Part shown: positions 1 to 11,470 of the stretch, piece after piece
Layout of the letters: every line of letters begins with the position of its first letter
How positions within the stretch are numbered: the stretch's first letter is position 1
NCBI RefSeq assembly: GCF_000003815.2
Contig: NC_049984.1
Location: 17,060,495 to 17,124,494 of the forward strand
Source of the DNA: Branchiostoma floridae
Lineage: Eukaryota > Chordata > Leptocardii > Amphioxiformes > Branchiostomatidae
Length of the DNA stretch: 64,000 nt
Direction: 5' to 3'
Translations under genes and position numbers: made by a program
Notes under the pieces: generated by a model
Told to the model about the DNA's origin: nothing
What the model saw: the letters and a program-made list of their open reading frames with translations, nothing else
The model's database searches: none

Positions 1-586
1 ACAAATATCTAGCAGCTGATTTTGCTGCTGAAAATTTATGTCATCCATATACAAATGTAACGTTAATTGAATCAACATACTAGTATATGGTCTAATCGTG
101 TGACAAAGCCCTAACATCTCACACATTTTGACAGTTATGCCCCAATAATTCAATTTCTTGGTTCCAGGATTTAGAAAAACAATATAAACGTCGTAAGTTG
201 ATATTATTGCAATGGTACAGTTTGTGCAGATTGGTATTAAATTTTTTTGGCAGATACCAGTCAGATTTACCTCTCAGCCCTGTTTTCATCTTCTTTTTAT
301 ATTTGATCTATACTTTGAAATGTCAGAGATATGATCTGACGTGGTCTTATAAATGAATACATACTACTAGTACACATGTATAACACTAAGATCATAAAGT
401 TGCTGAGAACTGATAGGCACTCTGACTCCCCTATGAAAATAATGGTACGTCCTGCCCAAACTTTTGCAGTTCAAAGGTCAGAAAAGATTAACGGTGCTTG
501 GGAGGGGTGTGTTTGTGTGCAACAGTTTATAGCTACTTCTTTGCGAAATTCTCTGGACTCAAACTTTCCTTTAAGACGTTTTCAGC
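1..586. other. Upstream flank, no gene recognised
   Basis: AT-rich sequence upstream of the MARVEL gene start at 587. I see no credible exon, RNA gene or repeat. Promoter and 5' UTR sequence of the downstream gene should lie here, but I can point to no specific element. Confidence 0.4.
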
Positions 587-2816
587 ATGGCTGATGCGGA
601 ACAGCAGGTTCAGCAGAGTCTTGTGCGGCGGTTTCTCAACTTTGGGTACCTCAAAACGCCACAAGGTATCTGTAAAGTTGCCGAACTGGTGAGTCACAGT
701 CACTCCTCTCTTAGCTCATACTTGCACGTTGTTATGTTGGAATTGTTCAGGTTTACCTTCAAACTTTGCTTTATTTGGAAGCTACCTTTGTTCCTGCATG
801 CTTTAAGAGCGTATAGTTTTGAGTAAGAATCGATTGTTTGTTTCATCGAAAAACAAAGCAACTGCTGTTGCAGTGATTAAGCAGGGAGCTCCTTGCTGTT
901 ACATGATGCTATCCAGTTTGTTTGTAACATGATAACTCGTTAACATTGCCTAGTTTACATTTCCTTTGCGTACGGTAGAACTATCAGAATAGAATGCTTT
1001 TTCTTGCCTTAAGTCATAGTCCTTTTGTGCAATTCTTCTGGATAACAGATTTACAATACTACTAGACTTTTAACATTATAAACATTTGTTCGCTACCTGA
1101 TAAAAAGTGAATAAAAAATATGACAAAACTTGTGCTATGTCATATTTTGCGCCCATTTTCTTCTGGTTGGCAGGTCCTGTGTTGTACGTTTGAATCATCA
1201 TTGACTAATTGTCAGTTTTTCATGCGAAAGATTAAAATCATTTTGTGTATTATCCAATTTTTCTGGCGGACATGTTTTAGGCCGGTGTGTGTTGATTATC
1301 ATTGACCAATCTTTAGTTTGGCTGACCACAAATTAAATCATGTGTTACTGTATCTTTTACCCCATTTCCTGGTTGTCAGGTGCTTGGCCTGTGTTGTTGG
1401 ATCATCATCGTGGTTCACGCGTACTGCTGCGTGCAGGTGTTCGTCATGTTCGTGTCCGTGGCCAGCTGGCTTATCACGCTGCTCGGACTCTTCCTCTTCA
1501 TGTGCGGCATTCACGAGAGGGTCAAGTTCGTTCCCTGGCAATACTCAGTCAGTACAAGCTTCCTCATTGTTCTCAATACAAAACATACTGAATATGAAGC
1601 AACTGGATAAGTTTTGTCAGACATTTCAGCATCCACATCTGTAACGTTACTGTAACTGATTCTGTAATATTAATAATGATATACGTACAAAGGTACAAGC
1701 TGTACCCAATGCAATGGCCAAGTGTGTACTACTACTTGTAATGTGTTAGAGTGTTCACTTTGCATCTGGTAGGTCGTAAGTTTGATCACCATCCGAGTTA
1801 TACCAAAGGCTGCTTAGCCCTCAGCATCTAGGAAACAGTATGTACCAGTGGACTATTCCCCTGCTGTAGCGATCACACATAGGAATGTGTGGCCCAAGAG
1901 CTATTGAAACGGAGATGGGCACCACCCTATACACCATCTGATGCAAGATATTTAGTGGGAATAACCACCTTTGGCTTAACATGCCAGGTTTGCAGCAGTG
2001 TAGTTTGAAGCTCTTCATTGTCAGAGGATGCCCCTACTATACTTGATGATAATGATTTCTATTCAACAAAAGTTGGTGGGTCAGGGAATAACAGTTCAAG
2101 TTTACATCTAGGAACTCTGCAAACATTTCAATAATTTTAGTTAGGCTACTTTTATTTCCTTGATATCATGATACATGTATGGTGAAATCTCTATGTATTT
2201 CCCACAGGAGTTGGGGTACAACACAGGAGTGACAGTACTGTACCTGATTGCTGCCATCTTACAGGTAGCCTTTGCTGGGAGCAGCGATGCCTACAAGGCA
2301 GCTGGGGTAGGTTTTCAAATATCAGTCAATACAACTTTGGATAGACTTGGAAAAGCAAATCAAATTAGTTTTATATCTCTAGTTATTACATGACCTTTGT
2401 AGGAGCATGGTGCTATGGGTCTTTGATTTGATTTAAAAAGTTGATAAAAGTTTCTCAATTTCCAGTTTCCCTGTGTCTTTTTGAATGAAACTGAATGTAA
2501 AGTAACCTGTAGTAAATGATTGAAAAAACATTCCTTCTTGCACAAAGTGTGTTTATGGATTACATATTAATCACATCTCAGAGGATAGATCTACATGTAA
2601 ACTCTTCATAATGACATTTCCCCTGATTTTAGACACTTGCTCCATGTTCATATGAAAATGGTCATGAATGAAATCTAACTGGTTTCTTAACAGGCATTTG
2701 CCTTCTTCACGACTATCGTGTATGGAGTCGCTGCGTTCTTCAGCTGGCGACAGTGGCGGGGTAACCGCTCAGGAGGCGGAGACCAGGCAGTGGAGAAAAC
2801 ACCGGGTGCCATTTAG
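587..2816 (+). CDS. MARVEL-domain tetraspan protein (plasmolipin/CMTM-like)
   Basis: Four exons, 587-688, 1380-1547, 2208-2306 and 2694-2816, join in phase 0 at clean GT-AG sites and give a complete 163-residue protein. The start ATG follows TTCAGC and the reading frame closes at TAG 2814. Hydrophobic segments run at about residues 34-47 (exon 2 start, LGLCCWIIIVV), 52-78 (FVMFVSVASWLITLLGLF), 96-114 (VTVLYLIAAILQVAF) and 124-140 (AFAFFTTIVYGVAAFF), the four-helix MARVEL plan. The last helix plus the following SWRQWRGN closely resembles the plasmolipin/CMTM C-terminal helix. Family members are about 150-190 residues and act in membrane apposition, vesicle traffic and apical sorting. The C-terminal tail is short, Gly-rich and charged. 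I am confident of the domain but not of orthology: plasmolipin, CMTM and MAL members are hard to separate by eye. The gene converges on the JmjC gene on the other strand. Confidence 0.85.
1709..1963 (+). repeat. tRNA-derived SINE, family A, diverged copy
   Basis: Matches the fuller copy at 20488-20737 along its length: a box-B-like GGTCGTAAGTTTGATCACC, a middle part with CCAGTGGACTA and CCCCTGCTGTAG, and an end with GAGATGGGCACC. The box A region carries an insertion of about 20 bp. It lies in intron 2 of the MARVEL gene. Confidence 0.7.
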
Positions 2817-3605
2817 GTGTCCCTACATCTCATACATACCTATCTGCTTGTAGTTTACTTGAAAATTTATAGCCCAGTTTCCCTATTAACTGTTGTAAAT
2901 CCACTGTGGATTAACCACCTGCAGATGATTGTGCCTTTGTGATTTTATGTATTATTTGATATAATAGGATACATGACATAATTATAGAAAAGTAATTAAC
3001 AAGAAAATTGCAGTTATTGTTAGGCAAATGTGGAACAATTTGGTGCCTTATAACTAATATATAAGGTATGGGCTAACCATAGTTTACATGGCCTTTTGTA
3101 CATCGTAATGATGTAATTCTAATACATACTGTAATAATAGAATGATGAGATTTTATACAAAAGCTGAATAATATATTTTAGATCTACATAAACCTTTCAA
3201 AACTAACATGATGTTACATATAACAAAAATATCTAAGTAAATGTCATGTGTATAACCAACTTCTTAAAACAATCCCTCTCTCTTTCACCACTTATAATGT
3301 GGTATGTTATTGTATCATTCTTATATGTATCTTTTCATGTGTTTTTATTGAACAGCTGAAGGCTATTTAAGTACACTATATATCAGTTGTACAGACGTAA
3401 AGATTTGTTTGGTTGTGTCAGTTATGTATTCATATTGGTGCCAGAAGCAGATTGATTTTGCAGTGAGAACAATTATGAAATTTTTTGAAGGCCGTGTTGC
3501 AGTTTTTAGATTTTTGTGGATTTATACAATCATTAAACAAACCTACGACTGCCCACCCTGTGCGCCATCCTAGTTAGTTTTTCAGGGCTCCCATATTCCT
3601 ATTTC

Positions 3606-3718
3606 TCATGGCAAAGTTTTTGGTCAGGGGGATTGGTAGTGCCCAGGATTTCTTGAAGGTCTGCAGCCATAAGAAATCCCAACCACTACTATCCCCTGAC
3701 CAAAACCTCTGCTTGGAG
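3606..3718. mobile_element. Foldback MITE, CAAGCAGAGG family
   Basis: The left arm with GGTCAGGGGGATTGGTAGTG pairs with the right arm CACTACTATCCCCTGACC, and the right end continues to AACCTCTGCTTGGAG. It is a non-coding hairpin element related to those at 5205-5359 and 12338-12563 by its terminal sequence. Confidence 0.65.
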
Positions 3719-4782
3719 AAAACAGTATTCCCAGAGTATGGGAGCTCAGATGAACCAAAGACATTATAGTCTTTGGATGAACTAAATAGGATGGTGCCCT
3801 GTCAGCCATTTTTTGGTGTAGAAATTTTGGAGATACATGTACATGTAAATTCATCTGATGTCTATGTGTTTGTTGCTGTCTTTGATTTGAAGCCATCAAT
3901 AGGGATTTTTCTTTAGAATTTTGTCTGCCTTGCAATGGCATTGGATTTTCATGTGTTAAATGAACAATAAAGCATTTATTAGTAAGTTCCTTTGATGACA
4001 TAGCTTTTTTGTTGGCCTTTTCTTTGGAGATGTTACAGAAAATAAAGATGCTACAATAACATCTAAGCAGATGTTAAAAAGAATTTAAACACTGTTCTGT
4101 TTGAGTCAAGAAAACTCACAATCAATAACTTAACATGCTTGGAGAATGATAAGAAGCAAAAATTGTCATTTTGCAGCCTGTTTATTAAAATCACCACACG
4201 ATTGCACAAAGTTCATAATTAATTGGCCAGCAAATTACCAAAAACACACTAGTTAGTATAAATGCTTTAAATGCAAAGTTTAGATAATCACAATACCCAA
4301 ACTGCAACCATAATGACTAAATGCAGTTTATCTGTACACGTTTGAGAATCCCTACAAGTTTTCATGGCATGAAAGTATACAACAGTCACTCTCCAAAAAT
4401 ACAAGTTGCCTCTTACAAAAATAAAGCTGTTGTTCACTGATATTGCTTGACTTGTTCACTTTGATTAACAGCCTTTACAAAATCTTCTCTCTACTTTGCC
4501 TGCACATGATTGGAAACACCTTTTTATTCTGATCTGATTAAAACCTATTGTAAAAGCCATCACCAGTGGTCCATATCATAAACGTTAGCCAACTAACATC
4601 TACATGCACTACATATACTCCAATGTTTTTAAAAGCTTCTTGCATAAACTAGAACTATTTCTTTGGTAAGGGTAGCTAGACTTTCCAACCTTTAAGTATT
4701 AAGGCCATTTTTAGATCAGAATTTTGAATAAGCGTGTTCACTGTTCAAACTGTGTATGCATAGTGTGATGCATTGTGGGTAC

Positions 4783-4853
4783 TATGTCAAAGTTGAGGCC
4801 CCTGAGACATACATAAAGCATGGTTACAAGTCAGGGGCCTTTACCTTTGACCT
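4783..4853. mobile_element. Small foldback MITE, TATGTCAAAGG family
   Basis: Inverted arms TATGTCAAAGTTGAGGCCCC and GGGGCCTTTACCTTTGAC surround a loop of about 35 bp. The same arms occur at 18798-18933 and 19776-19867, so this is a dispersed family and not a unique hairpin. Confidence 0.65.
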
Positions 4854-5204
4854 CGAGCATGTGCATTTCAAACTGTGATCCCACTAATACTATATCTGAT
4901 ACAGATGCAAGCTTATCATGATACATGTACCTGGAAGATTGCTTGTTTTGAAATTTCACTTGCAGTTGTAGCCCTGAATTAGGTACATGTATAAATGTTT
5001 TGTATTAACCAGGTGGGATTATTTCATATCAAAAATCTTAAGAACACCTTTACCTGCAAAAAGCTATCATTTCAATTGCCATCTTCCCATTTGTTTAAAA
5101 CGCCTTTCACCTCCCCTATATTCTTATATTGTAAAACTTTTTTACCTCCAAAAATATCCTCTCTAAATGCTTGTAAAATATTGCAAATATGGACTCCCAG
5201 TATT

Positions 5205-5359
5205 CTCTAAGCAGGGTTTAGGCTCTGGCTGTTTTTGACGTTCTTTAGGTGTTTTTATTGGGCTTTCTATTTTGTACCATTTTAGTGATGTCTCACGACC
5301 CCCATAAAACACCTTAAAAACATCAAAAAACACCCGAGGCCTAACCTCTGCTTGGAGAG
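5205..5359. mobile_element. Foldback MITE, CAAGCAGAGG family
   Basis: The left end CTCTAAGCAGGGTTTAGGCT and the right end AGGCCTAACCTCTGCTTGG are inverted copies. Inside, TTTAGGTGTTTTTATTG and AACACCTTAAAAACATC form a second inverted pair. No coding capacity. It ends 43 bp past the stop codon of the JmjC gene and may lie in its 3' UTR. Confidence 0.7.
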
Positions 5360-5401
5360 TAGGCTCTCAGCACTATCTGTATGTTAATGACGTCCACATC
5401 T

Positions 5402-8400
5402 CTAGTCGTACTCCGAACCAATTGTGATGCTCATCTCATCGCCGATGATCAAGGTCTTGTGGAACCACTTGTTTGTGTCCAGCACAACTGAAAAAAAAAA
5501 ATGAAAAAATGGTTTGTCAGAAAAACTTATTTATAAATCTGATCAGCAAACATAAATACTGTAAATGTTGAGATTTTCACAGTAGTAAACAAATGTGAAC
5601 TAAAAACAAAGTGAAAATGCGTGGTTTGTTTTCTACCCATTTATCCCCTTGTTTCAACCTTGAACTCGAAACCACCTCAAACAAACTATTTTGTGTCTAC
5701 CGTAATGGTGGAATGTATTGTAATACAGTAGTATGAATACTGACTTATTTCCCCTGGGTGTACGGTAACCTTCAGTGTGTTGGGGCATTCGAAGTAACAC
5801 TCAGGCGGGGGCTCCATCGTCCACTCCTTGGTCCCTTTCACCTGAGCCTGCCAGGACGGTTTGTCCACTGCATCAATCTGTGGAACATATAAAAGTAACC
5901 ACAGTCATTCATTGCATTATTCCTTATAAATTTTCACATCTTTCTCACTGCAGCTATTACTCATTAACTACATCAAGAAAGCTTCTAATGATTTTGAAAA
6001 AGAGCTCTAGCTTGTGTTATGCAATCTGTGCCTCCCAATTGGCCCTCTTTCTAAAGGGTGTGTAAGTTGGTCAGGCTGCTAGGAGTCAATTTGGTCCTGT
6101 AACTACTCTACAATACATAACTTAGTTAAGTTAGATTAACATAACTTAGTTAAGTAAGATTTGTCAAAAATGCAAGTTAACCTGACTTAAAAGTTAAAGG
6201 TCTCTCTTCCGTAGATTCTGTGATGAAATTTTAAGCTGCATTGTTTTACACCTGGCTAACATTCTTCCTGATGCACAAACTGCACAGTTTTCATGCTGAA
6301 AGCAGGACGAAGGACTTGGTAATAGAGAGTTGTACACAGAAGCTACGTACATGCAGGTGGGCTCCATAGCCGGGGCTTCCCATGAAGATCCAGTCAGTCT
6401 TACTGGACTCTGCCTCGGACGGGAGGAAGTACGGTCGCTCGTAGTGCCTCCGCAGATCATTGGCTGCTGCAGCATCGCAGTTACTCCTGGTGACAAAATG
6501 AAATCAAAGGTTGTGTCAATTTCATAAAATGACAATTTCACATGATTTTCTCCTTCAAATTAGGCCATGCCAAATAAGGCTTGCTAAAGTCATGTGCTGA
6601 GTGTCTAGTGGCACATAAGGCAGCAAGTGTCCTTGCTGTTTCAGTTTAACACAGCTATATATTTGCAGGAAGGGGTGGCTTTTCCTGTCATTCAACATGC
6701 TTGAGACACCTCCTCGAATTTACGTCCCTTCCAAAGTTCAAAAAGACGGGTGCAACCCTACATAGATGCAATACCCATGATTGAACTAGGGTCTCCCAGT
6801 TACCAACAAATTGGAACCAAGAGCTCAACAGTGAGGCTGCTACCAGTTGAGCTACTAGAACATCCCTAGCTTGCAATAAGACACCTGTCTCTAGGACTGT
6901 CTCACCTTAGATACTGAATAGAGTAAAATTGGACCTACCATCCGATGTACCAGGGCTCCGATCCATCCTCCAGACTTGCCCGTTCCTTACTCATGTTGAA
7001 GACGTCTCCCAGACTCTCGAAGTTGGTCTTGTACGGGAAGAACTGACAGTGGCTCTCCTCGTTCATCAGGGCGGGGCTGTCTGGCTTGTAGACCGACTTG
7101 AAGTAGTCAAAGCTGAAGTACTCAGAAGCTGTCCAGCTCTGGGCTCCGTCCTCCACTATCACAGGTCTCCCTGTGTAGGCGTACCTGAGGAAAAGGTGAG
7201 AAGAATTTAGTATCTCACAGTGCTGTGTAATCTATAAGAAACGTTAGACATAGTATCATCACTGTCTTATGCAAAGTGATTCAATTGGAAATAATTGCCT
7301 TCACCGTGCCATTACCTAATTTGCATAATTGATGCAGAAACGTTTTTAACAAAGTGAAATTAAACGTTAGGGGAGGGTCTGCATGGGGGGTCCTGACAAC
7401 GCTTTACGCTAAATTCAGGACGGTCGACTACGTTTTACGTTAAATTCAAGGGTGACAACGCTTTACGCTAAATTCAGAAAGGCCGGCAACGGCTAACGCT
7501 AAATACTGAAAGACTGGCAACATTCGGCAAGGGCGGGGGCATGCTCCGCCGGGAAGATTTTGAAATTTTGACTCTCTGAAACACCATTTCCTGCATTTTG
7601 AGGGGAAATTTTCGCTGGTAGACAAAGCTAAGTTAAATGGCCTATCTAATTAAAGATTCTCAGGGGTTCAGTGTAATTTAAGCCACCCAACAGATTTTTC
7701 ACCATGCCGAGCCCCGAAGGGGCGAGGTGTCGCAAGGGAAGTCCGGGGAAATTGTGAAATCCTGACACCCTGAAACGCGATTTCCTACGTTTTTCTGGCT
7801 ATTATTAGCTAAGTTAAATGACATTTCTATCAGCAAAAAGGGTGTTTGAGTTTGACACGTCACATCCCCCAATCATTTTCAGAATTTCGAGCGCCGAAGG
7901 CGCGAGGCGGCGCAAGGGAGGACCATGAAAATTTTGAAATCTTGACCCTCTAAAATGATAGTTCCTGCATTTTATTTGATGGGCAAATTTTGCTGCCAGA
8001 CTAAGCTAATTTATAACTTCAATGACATTTCTATTAGCAAAAAGGTTTTCGAGGGCGAGGCCACCAATACAATTTTTGCCATGTCCGAATAGTCGCAAGG
8101 GAGGTCCGGCAAAATTTTGAAATCTTGATCCTTTCAAACGCAATTTCCTTTGTTTTGAGGGCTAAAATTCACTGGTAGACTATGCTTCGACTTACGAAAT
8201 TTGGGTGGCCAGACTACGATTTACGGGTAATTTTTAGGCTAGATTACGTTTTACGTAAAATTTTTGGGCTAGATTACGCTTTACGTGAAATGCACTGGCT
8301 ACGCTTAACGGTAAATTTTCCATCCTCACTACGAATTACGTGAAATAAAATAGCTTCCCTACGAATTACGGGAAATTAAAAGGCCTGCCGGCGCCTTACG

Positions 8401-10584
8401 GAAAAGAGCATGCAGACCCTCTTGGGGACTGTACGATATTTACCAGGGGGGGAGGGCTGGTGCGTTAGGGGGGGAGGGCCATGTTAATTTTTTTTGAGGT
8501 GGGGGGAGGGCCATGTTAATTTTTTTTGAGATAGGGGGAGGGCCATGTTAATTTTTTGGAAAGAATTGTTTATACTATTTTTCGTTTGATATCTTGACAT
8601 GGCCCTAAAACTGATAAAATAAGCCTTCTGAATAGCCTAAAATGCAAGAGCTTCCGGGGGGCTTCGCCCCCCTAGGTCCCCCCAAGTGGCGCTGCCCTGG
8701 ACCAGCGTTCCCGCCAGGCATACGTCATTCCGTCTCCGGACTTATTTTTTTCTGGAAAGACGCACTCGGCTCGGCTGAGTTTCCCCAAATATTTTTAAGT
8801 TACAAAAGCGGTGCGCGGTAAATATGTGAAGAATCCAAAACTATACACTTTATTTTTTATTTACAACATTTCTTTTGTTTCAAAAGGACAAAATTTGCGG
8901 CAGAAAAGGGGCCGCAATATTGTTGTCAAGCGTCGATCAAGTCGGCTGTGCACTGGCATTGTCGTCCGTGGCACATGGCGCGGCACGCCCCCCTCCCCAG
9001 ACGGACTGTCGATCGCAGCGCCCAGCACGTTGGGACGTCTTTTCTGGCTACTCCTTCAAGGCTACACCGGCACTGATCACTGCCAAAGACGCAGCAGATC
9101 ACCGTCCTTCGTATAATGTATAACGTTCTTGGTCTCTATGTAAAAAGAAATTCCGATGAGCGGTGAGCCAAAGATTTCACGCCGAAAACGGGGTTACCTG
9201 AGGTCGCACGAAACAAACGCACGCTCGTGGAAAATGACGGCGCGGCCTTGTAAAACCCGACCGATTCGATAAATTTTAGTAAAATCATCGGGCAAAATAG
9301 AAAAAAAAACACAAGGTGTGATGGCGCCGCTATTTTATCCTCTGGAAAAACTACTAGCATTTGATGCAGGAGGGCGCAACATCGATCGCACGAGGTAGGC
9401 ATTCTTTATTCAATGTCGGAAAAAAATTGGCAGGATTTTTCCATGGGCTGACGAACTCACTGGCTAGAGCCCTGTTTGGAAGCATCAAAAACCCAAAATT
9501 TTCATATAGACATGACTGGACAAATAATAACCGGGCCAGATCACGGACTGCTGATTCCCCGAGGCCGAGCTTATAGTTATAACATATTTTGGGGGGAGGG
9601 CGGACGTCGATTACTGAAAAACGGGAGTAAAAAAGGCAACTGGCATCCAATCTCAAGGGCATAATTTTCCTCTCAAATTGCAGGAAATTCTGTTTTAGAG
9701 GGTTTGAAAATCCAAAAAACCCCTGCCCCGACGCTGTGAAAAAAATCCTGGCGAGAACACTGGCGCCCTTGTGCCCTTACGTCTATATTAAGATTATTTT
9801 ATCGGTTGTTTTTCTACCCGTTTGATTATGCCTGTCGGGGGGGAGGGCCATGTTGATTTTTTTTAGGTGGAGGGGGAGGGTCACGTTAGATTTTTTTGAG
9901 ATGGGGGGGAGGGCCATCAAAAAATTTTTTGATCCGACTTCCAATGCACCAGCCCTCCCCCCCCGATAAATATCGTACGGTCCCTTAGGGGCTTCATAAT
10001 GGAGATTTAACAAAAGGCAAATTCAAAGGCATATGTGTAATACTACTTAGCACCTAATATGCAATATTAAAGACACAGTTTCAGACTTCCTTTACGGCTA
10101 GAAGGGAAATATCCTACGTCTTCTCGAAATTGTTGCCTTTCTTAGTAGTTAGTAGTTGTCTGTGTTCTCACCTTGCCATAAAATCGTCTGGCTTCAGGTT
10201 CCGAACCCTGTCCACTTCCTGGATGTCCACACAGATCTGGCAGTTGACGGGCGGACGGAAGGGGTCCTGGAGCTCCTCTATGAAGGGGAAGATGCAGGAC
10301 TCCTTCTCCACGTCTCCCTCCAGAAAGGCGAACAGGTGTTCGGTCAGCTTCCTACGCACCATGGGGTGAATCAGACCCGTGCCCAGACCGATGGCCACCG
10401 CCGCTACAACCACAGCTAGCACCGCGGCTGTAGCGCAGAGTATCCCCCCACATGTGACACGGCGTCCGCTCAACTTCTTCACAGAGCTGACTCGATAGAT
10501 ATCTTGGTCCGAGAGTCCGAATGAGTCGATTTTCTTGCAAAGTTGAGCGATCTTGCGCTCTACTTCCGCCTTGTCTGTCGCCAT
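5402..10584 (-). CDS. Membrane-anchored JmjC (JMJD6-like) Fe(II)/2-oxoglutarate oxygenase
   Basis: Five minus-strand exons, 10584-10172, 7184-6939, 6486-6351, 5877-5745 and 5487-5402, join in consistent phase and give 337 residues. The N-terminal 43 residues are charged, then one hydrophobic helix (about 44-71, with VLAVVVAAVAIGLGTGL) suggests a type II membrane protein with the catalytic part outside the cytosol. A cupin/JmjC domain fills about 140-337. It shows FDYFKSVY, then H265-I-D267 with Lys282 17 residues after the first His (spacing as in JMJD6, where H187, D189 and K204 bind iron and 2-oxoglutarate), then distal His319 in WFHKT. The iron triad and the cosubstrate Lys are thus all present, so activity is plausible; substrate unknown. 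An intron splits the HxD motif between exons 3 and 4. The start ATG sits inside a YY1-type AAGATGGCGAC motif. It could instead belong to another small JmjC branch such as JMJD4 or JMJD8. Confidence 0.82.
6590..6868 (-). repeat. tRNA-derived SINE, family B
   Basis: On the minus strand it begins with a tRNA-like head, GTAGCTCAACTGGTAGCAGC (box A), followed by a box-B-like GACCCTAGTTCAATC. It ends with a tail containing TTATGTGCCACTAGACACT. The same parts occur at 40238-40500, 48124-48245 and 56228-56527. It lies in intron 2 of the JmjC gene. Confidence 0.75.
7368..8414. mobile_element. Non-autonomous DNA element with same-orientation 30-bp end arrays
   Basis: Short terminal inverted repeats GAGGGTCTGCATG (left) and CATGCAGACCCTC (right) bound about 1.05 kb. 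Inside the left end are four, and inside the right end about seven, units of about 30 bp with the core TACGNNTTACGNNAAAT. They face the same way at both ends. The middle (7530-8190) is made of four diverged units of about 180 bp. No open reading frame for a transposase. It lies in intron 1 of the JmjC gene, directly before the next element. Confidence 0.7.
7530..8190. repeat. Four diverged tandem units of about 180 bp
   Basis: Each unit has CGCAAGGGAGGTCCGG-like sequence, then TTTTGAAATCTTGACCCTCT, then a C-rich line with ATTTCCTGCATTTT and a line with GCTAAGTTAAATGACATTTC. Units begin near 7530, 7700, 7885 and 8085. Two units carry compact hairpins (GCCCCGAAGGGGC and GCGCCGAAGGCGC). They form the core of the surrounding transposable element. 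Confidence 0.65.
8424..9987. mobile_element. Non-autonomous DNA element with AGGGCCATGTTAATTT end arrays
   Basis: Terminal inverted repeats of about 38 bp: left GGGACTGTACGATATTTACC followed by a G-tract and GAGGGCTGGTGC, right the complement with GATAAATATCGTACGGTCCC. Just inside each end are about three copies of a 30-bp unit, GGGGGGAGGGCCATGTTAAT followed by a T-tract and GAG. The copies have the same orientation at both ends. The interior is about 1.3 kb with no transposase frame and includes a strong hairpin at 8656-8676 (GGGGGGCTTCGCCCCCC). Confidence 0.75.
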
Positions 10585-10589
10585 CTTGG
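10577..10589 (-). promoter_or_regulatory. YY1-type motif overlapping the JmjC start codon
   Basis: Read on the minus strand the sequence is CCAAGATGGCGAC, which fits the YY1 core AAGATGGCGGC with one change. YY1 sites that overlap the initiator ATG near the transcription start are common in animal housekeeping genes. Binding itself is inference. Confidence 0.45.
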
Positions 10590-10779
10590 GAATGCCTGTT
10601 GATCTGCACCTGCATACAGCAGCGCCACCTAGCGACGTGTTTTCAAAGTGATTTGTCTAAGTTTTTTTTCGCGTCACACCAGCTTGCTTTGAGTAGAGTA
10701 CAGTAGAGTAGAGTTTTACAGTCCGGTAGGAGTATCCACTCCAGTTTGGCCTGCTCTTCAATTCGGGGTACTCAGGATA

Positions 10780-11470
10780 CTGACATTTTCGGACTTAGGG
10801 GATGGTCCAGTGCCCTGTAGTTGTATACGACAGGATGGTCTTTCATATGTTTGTCAAATCTTGCTTTAAAACCGTTCACAGTTGGTGCTATCACTACTTC
10901 CTCTGGGAGATTGTTCCACCAGCTGACCGTCCCGATTTGTATAGGAGTATAGCCGTGTATTTGTTTTCGCCAGGGATTTTTTTTAATTTTAACTGGTGGC
11001 CTCTTGTTCTTGTTTCAACAGACATGTGGACTAAGCATGGAGTGTCGTATAGTCCTTTCGTGTATTTGAAGGTGTTTATTAAGTCGCCTCTTAGTCTTCT
11101 GTATACCAGTGTGGGGAGGTGAAGACTCCTAAGTCTATCTGGGTAGGGTAGATCCGCCAGACCCGGTACTCTTTTGGTTGCCCTTTTTTGCACTTTCTCA
11201 ATTTCTATTGCCAATGACCATAGGTGAGGAGACCATACACTTGCTCCATACTCTAGATGAGGACGGATGATAGACTTGTAACACGGGCCCGTTACAGGGT
11301 TAAAAACATACATTTGTCCATAAACTCAAATGTTCTCCATACCAGTCCCATTATCTGATTTGCCTTCTTTGTTATGGTTAAGATGTGTTTGTTAAAACCC
11401 AGGTCCTTGTCTTTGATGCAAGGGTTCTTGTTGCAATGTAGCATGTAAGCCATACGAAGGCCCGCTGGAG
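10780..11470 (-). pseudogene. 5'-truncated LINE (CR1/L2/Jockey-type) reverse transcriptase remnant
   Basis: The minus strand encodes the C-terminal part of a LINE ORF2. It runs from KDLGFNKHILTITKKANQI through SIIRPHLEYGASVWSPH, QKRATKRVPGL and YRRLRGDLINTFKYTKG to WWNNLPEEVV. At least two frame changes, one near 11300 and one near 10905, break it, so it is dead. The catalytic RT core and the endonuclease are missing, as expected for a 5'-truncated insertion. It lies just upstream of the JmjC gene start. Confidence 0.8.

Larger units (their letters stand above)
2817..5401. other. 3' UTR and intergenic space between convergent genes
   Basis: AT-rich, with no exon I can support. It should hold the 3' UTR of the MARVEL gene; candidate AATAAA signals occur near 3966 and 4040. 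Three small foldback elements, described separately, lie at 3606-3718, 4783-4853 and 5205-5359. Confidence 0.5.
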
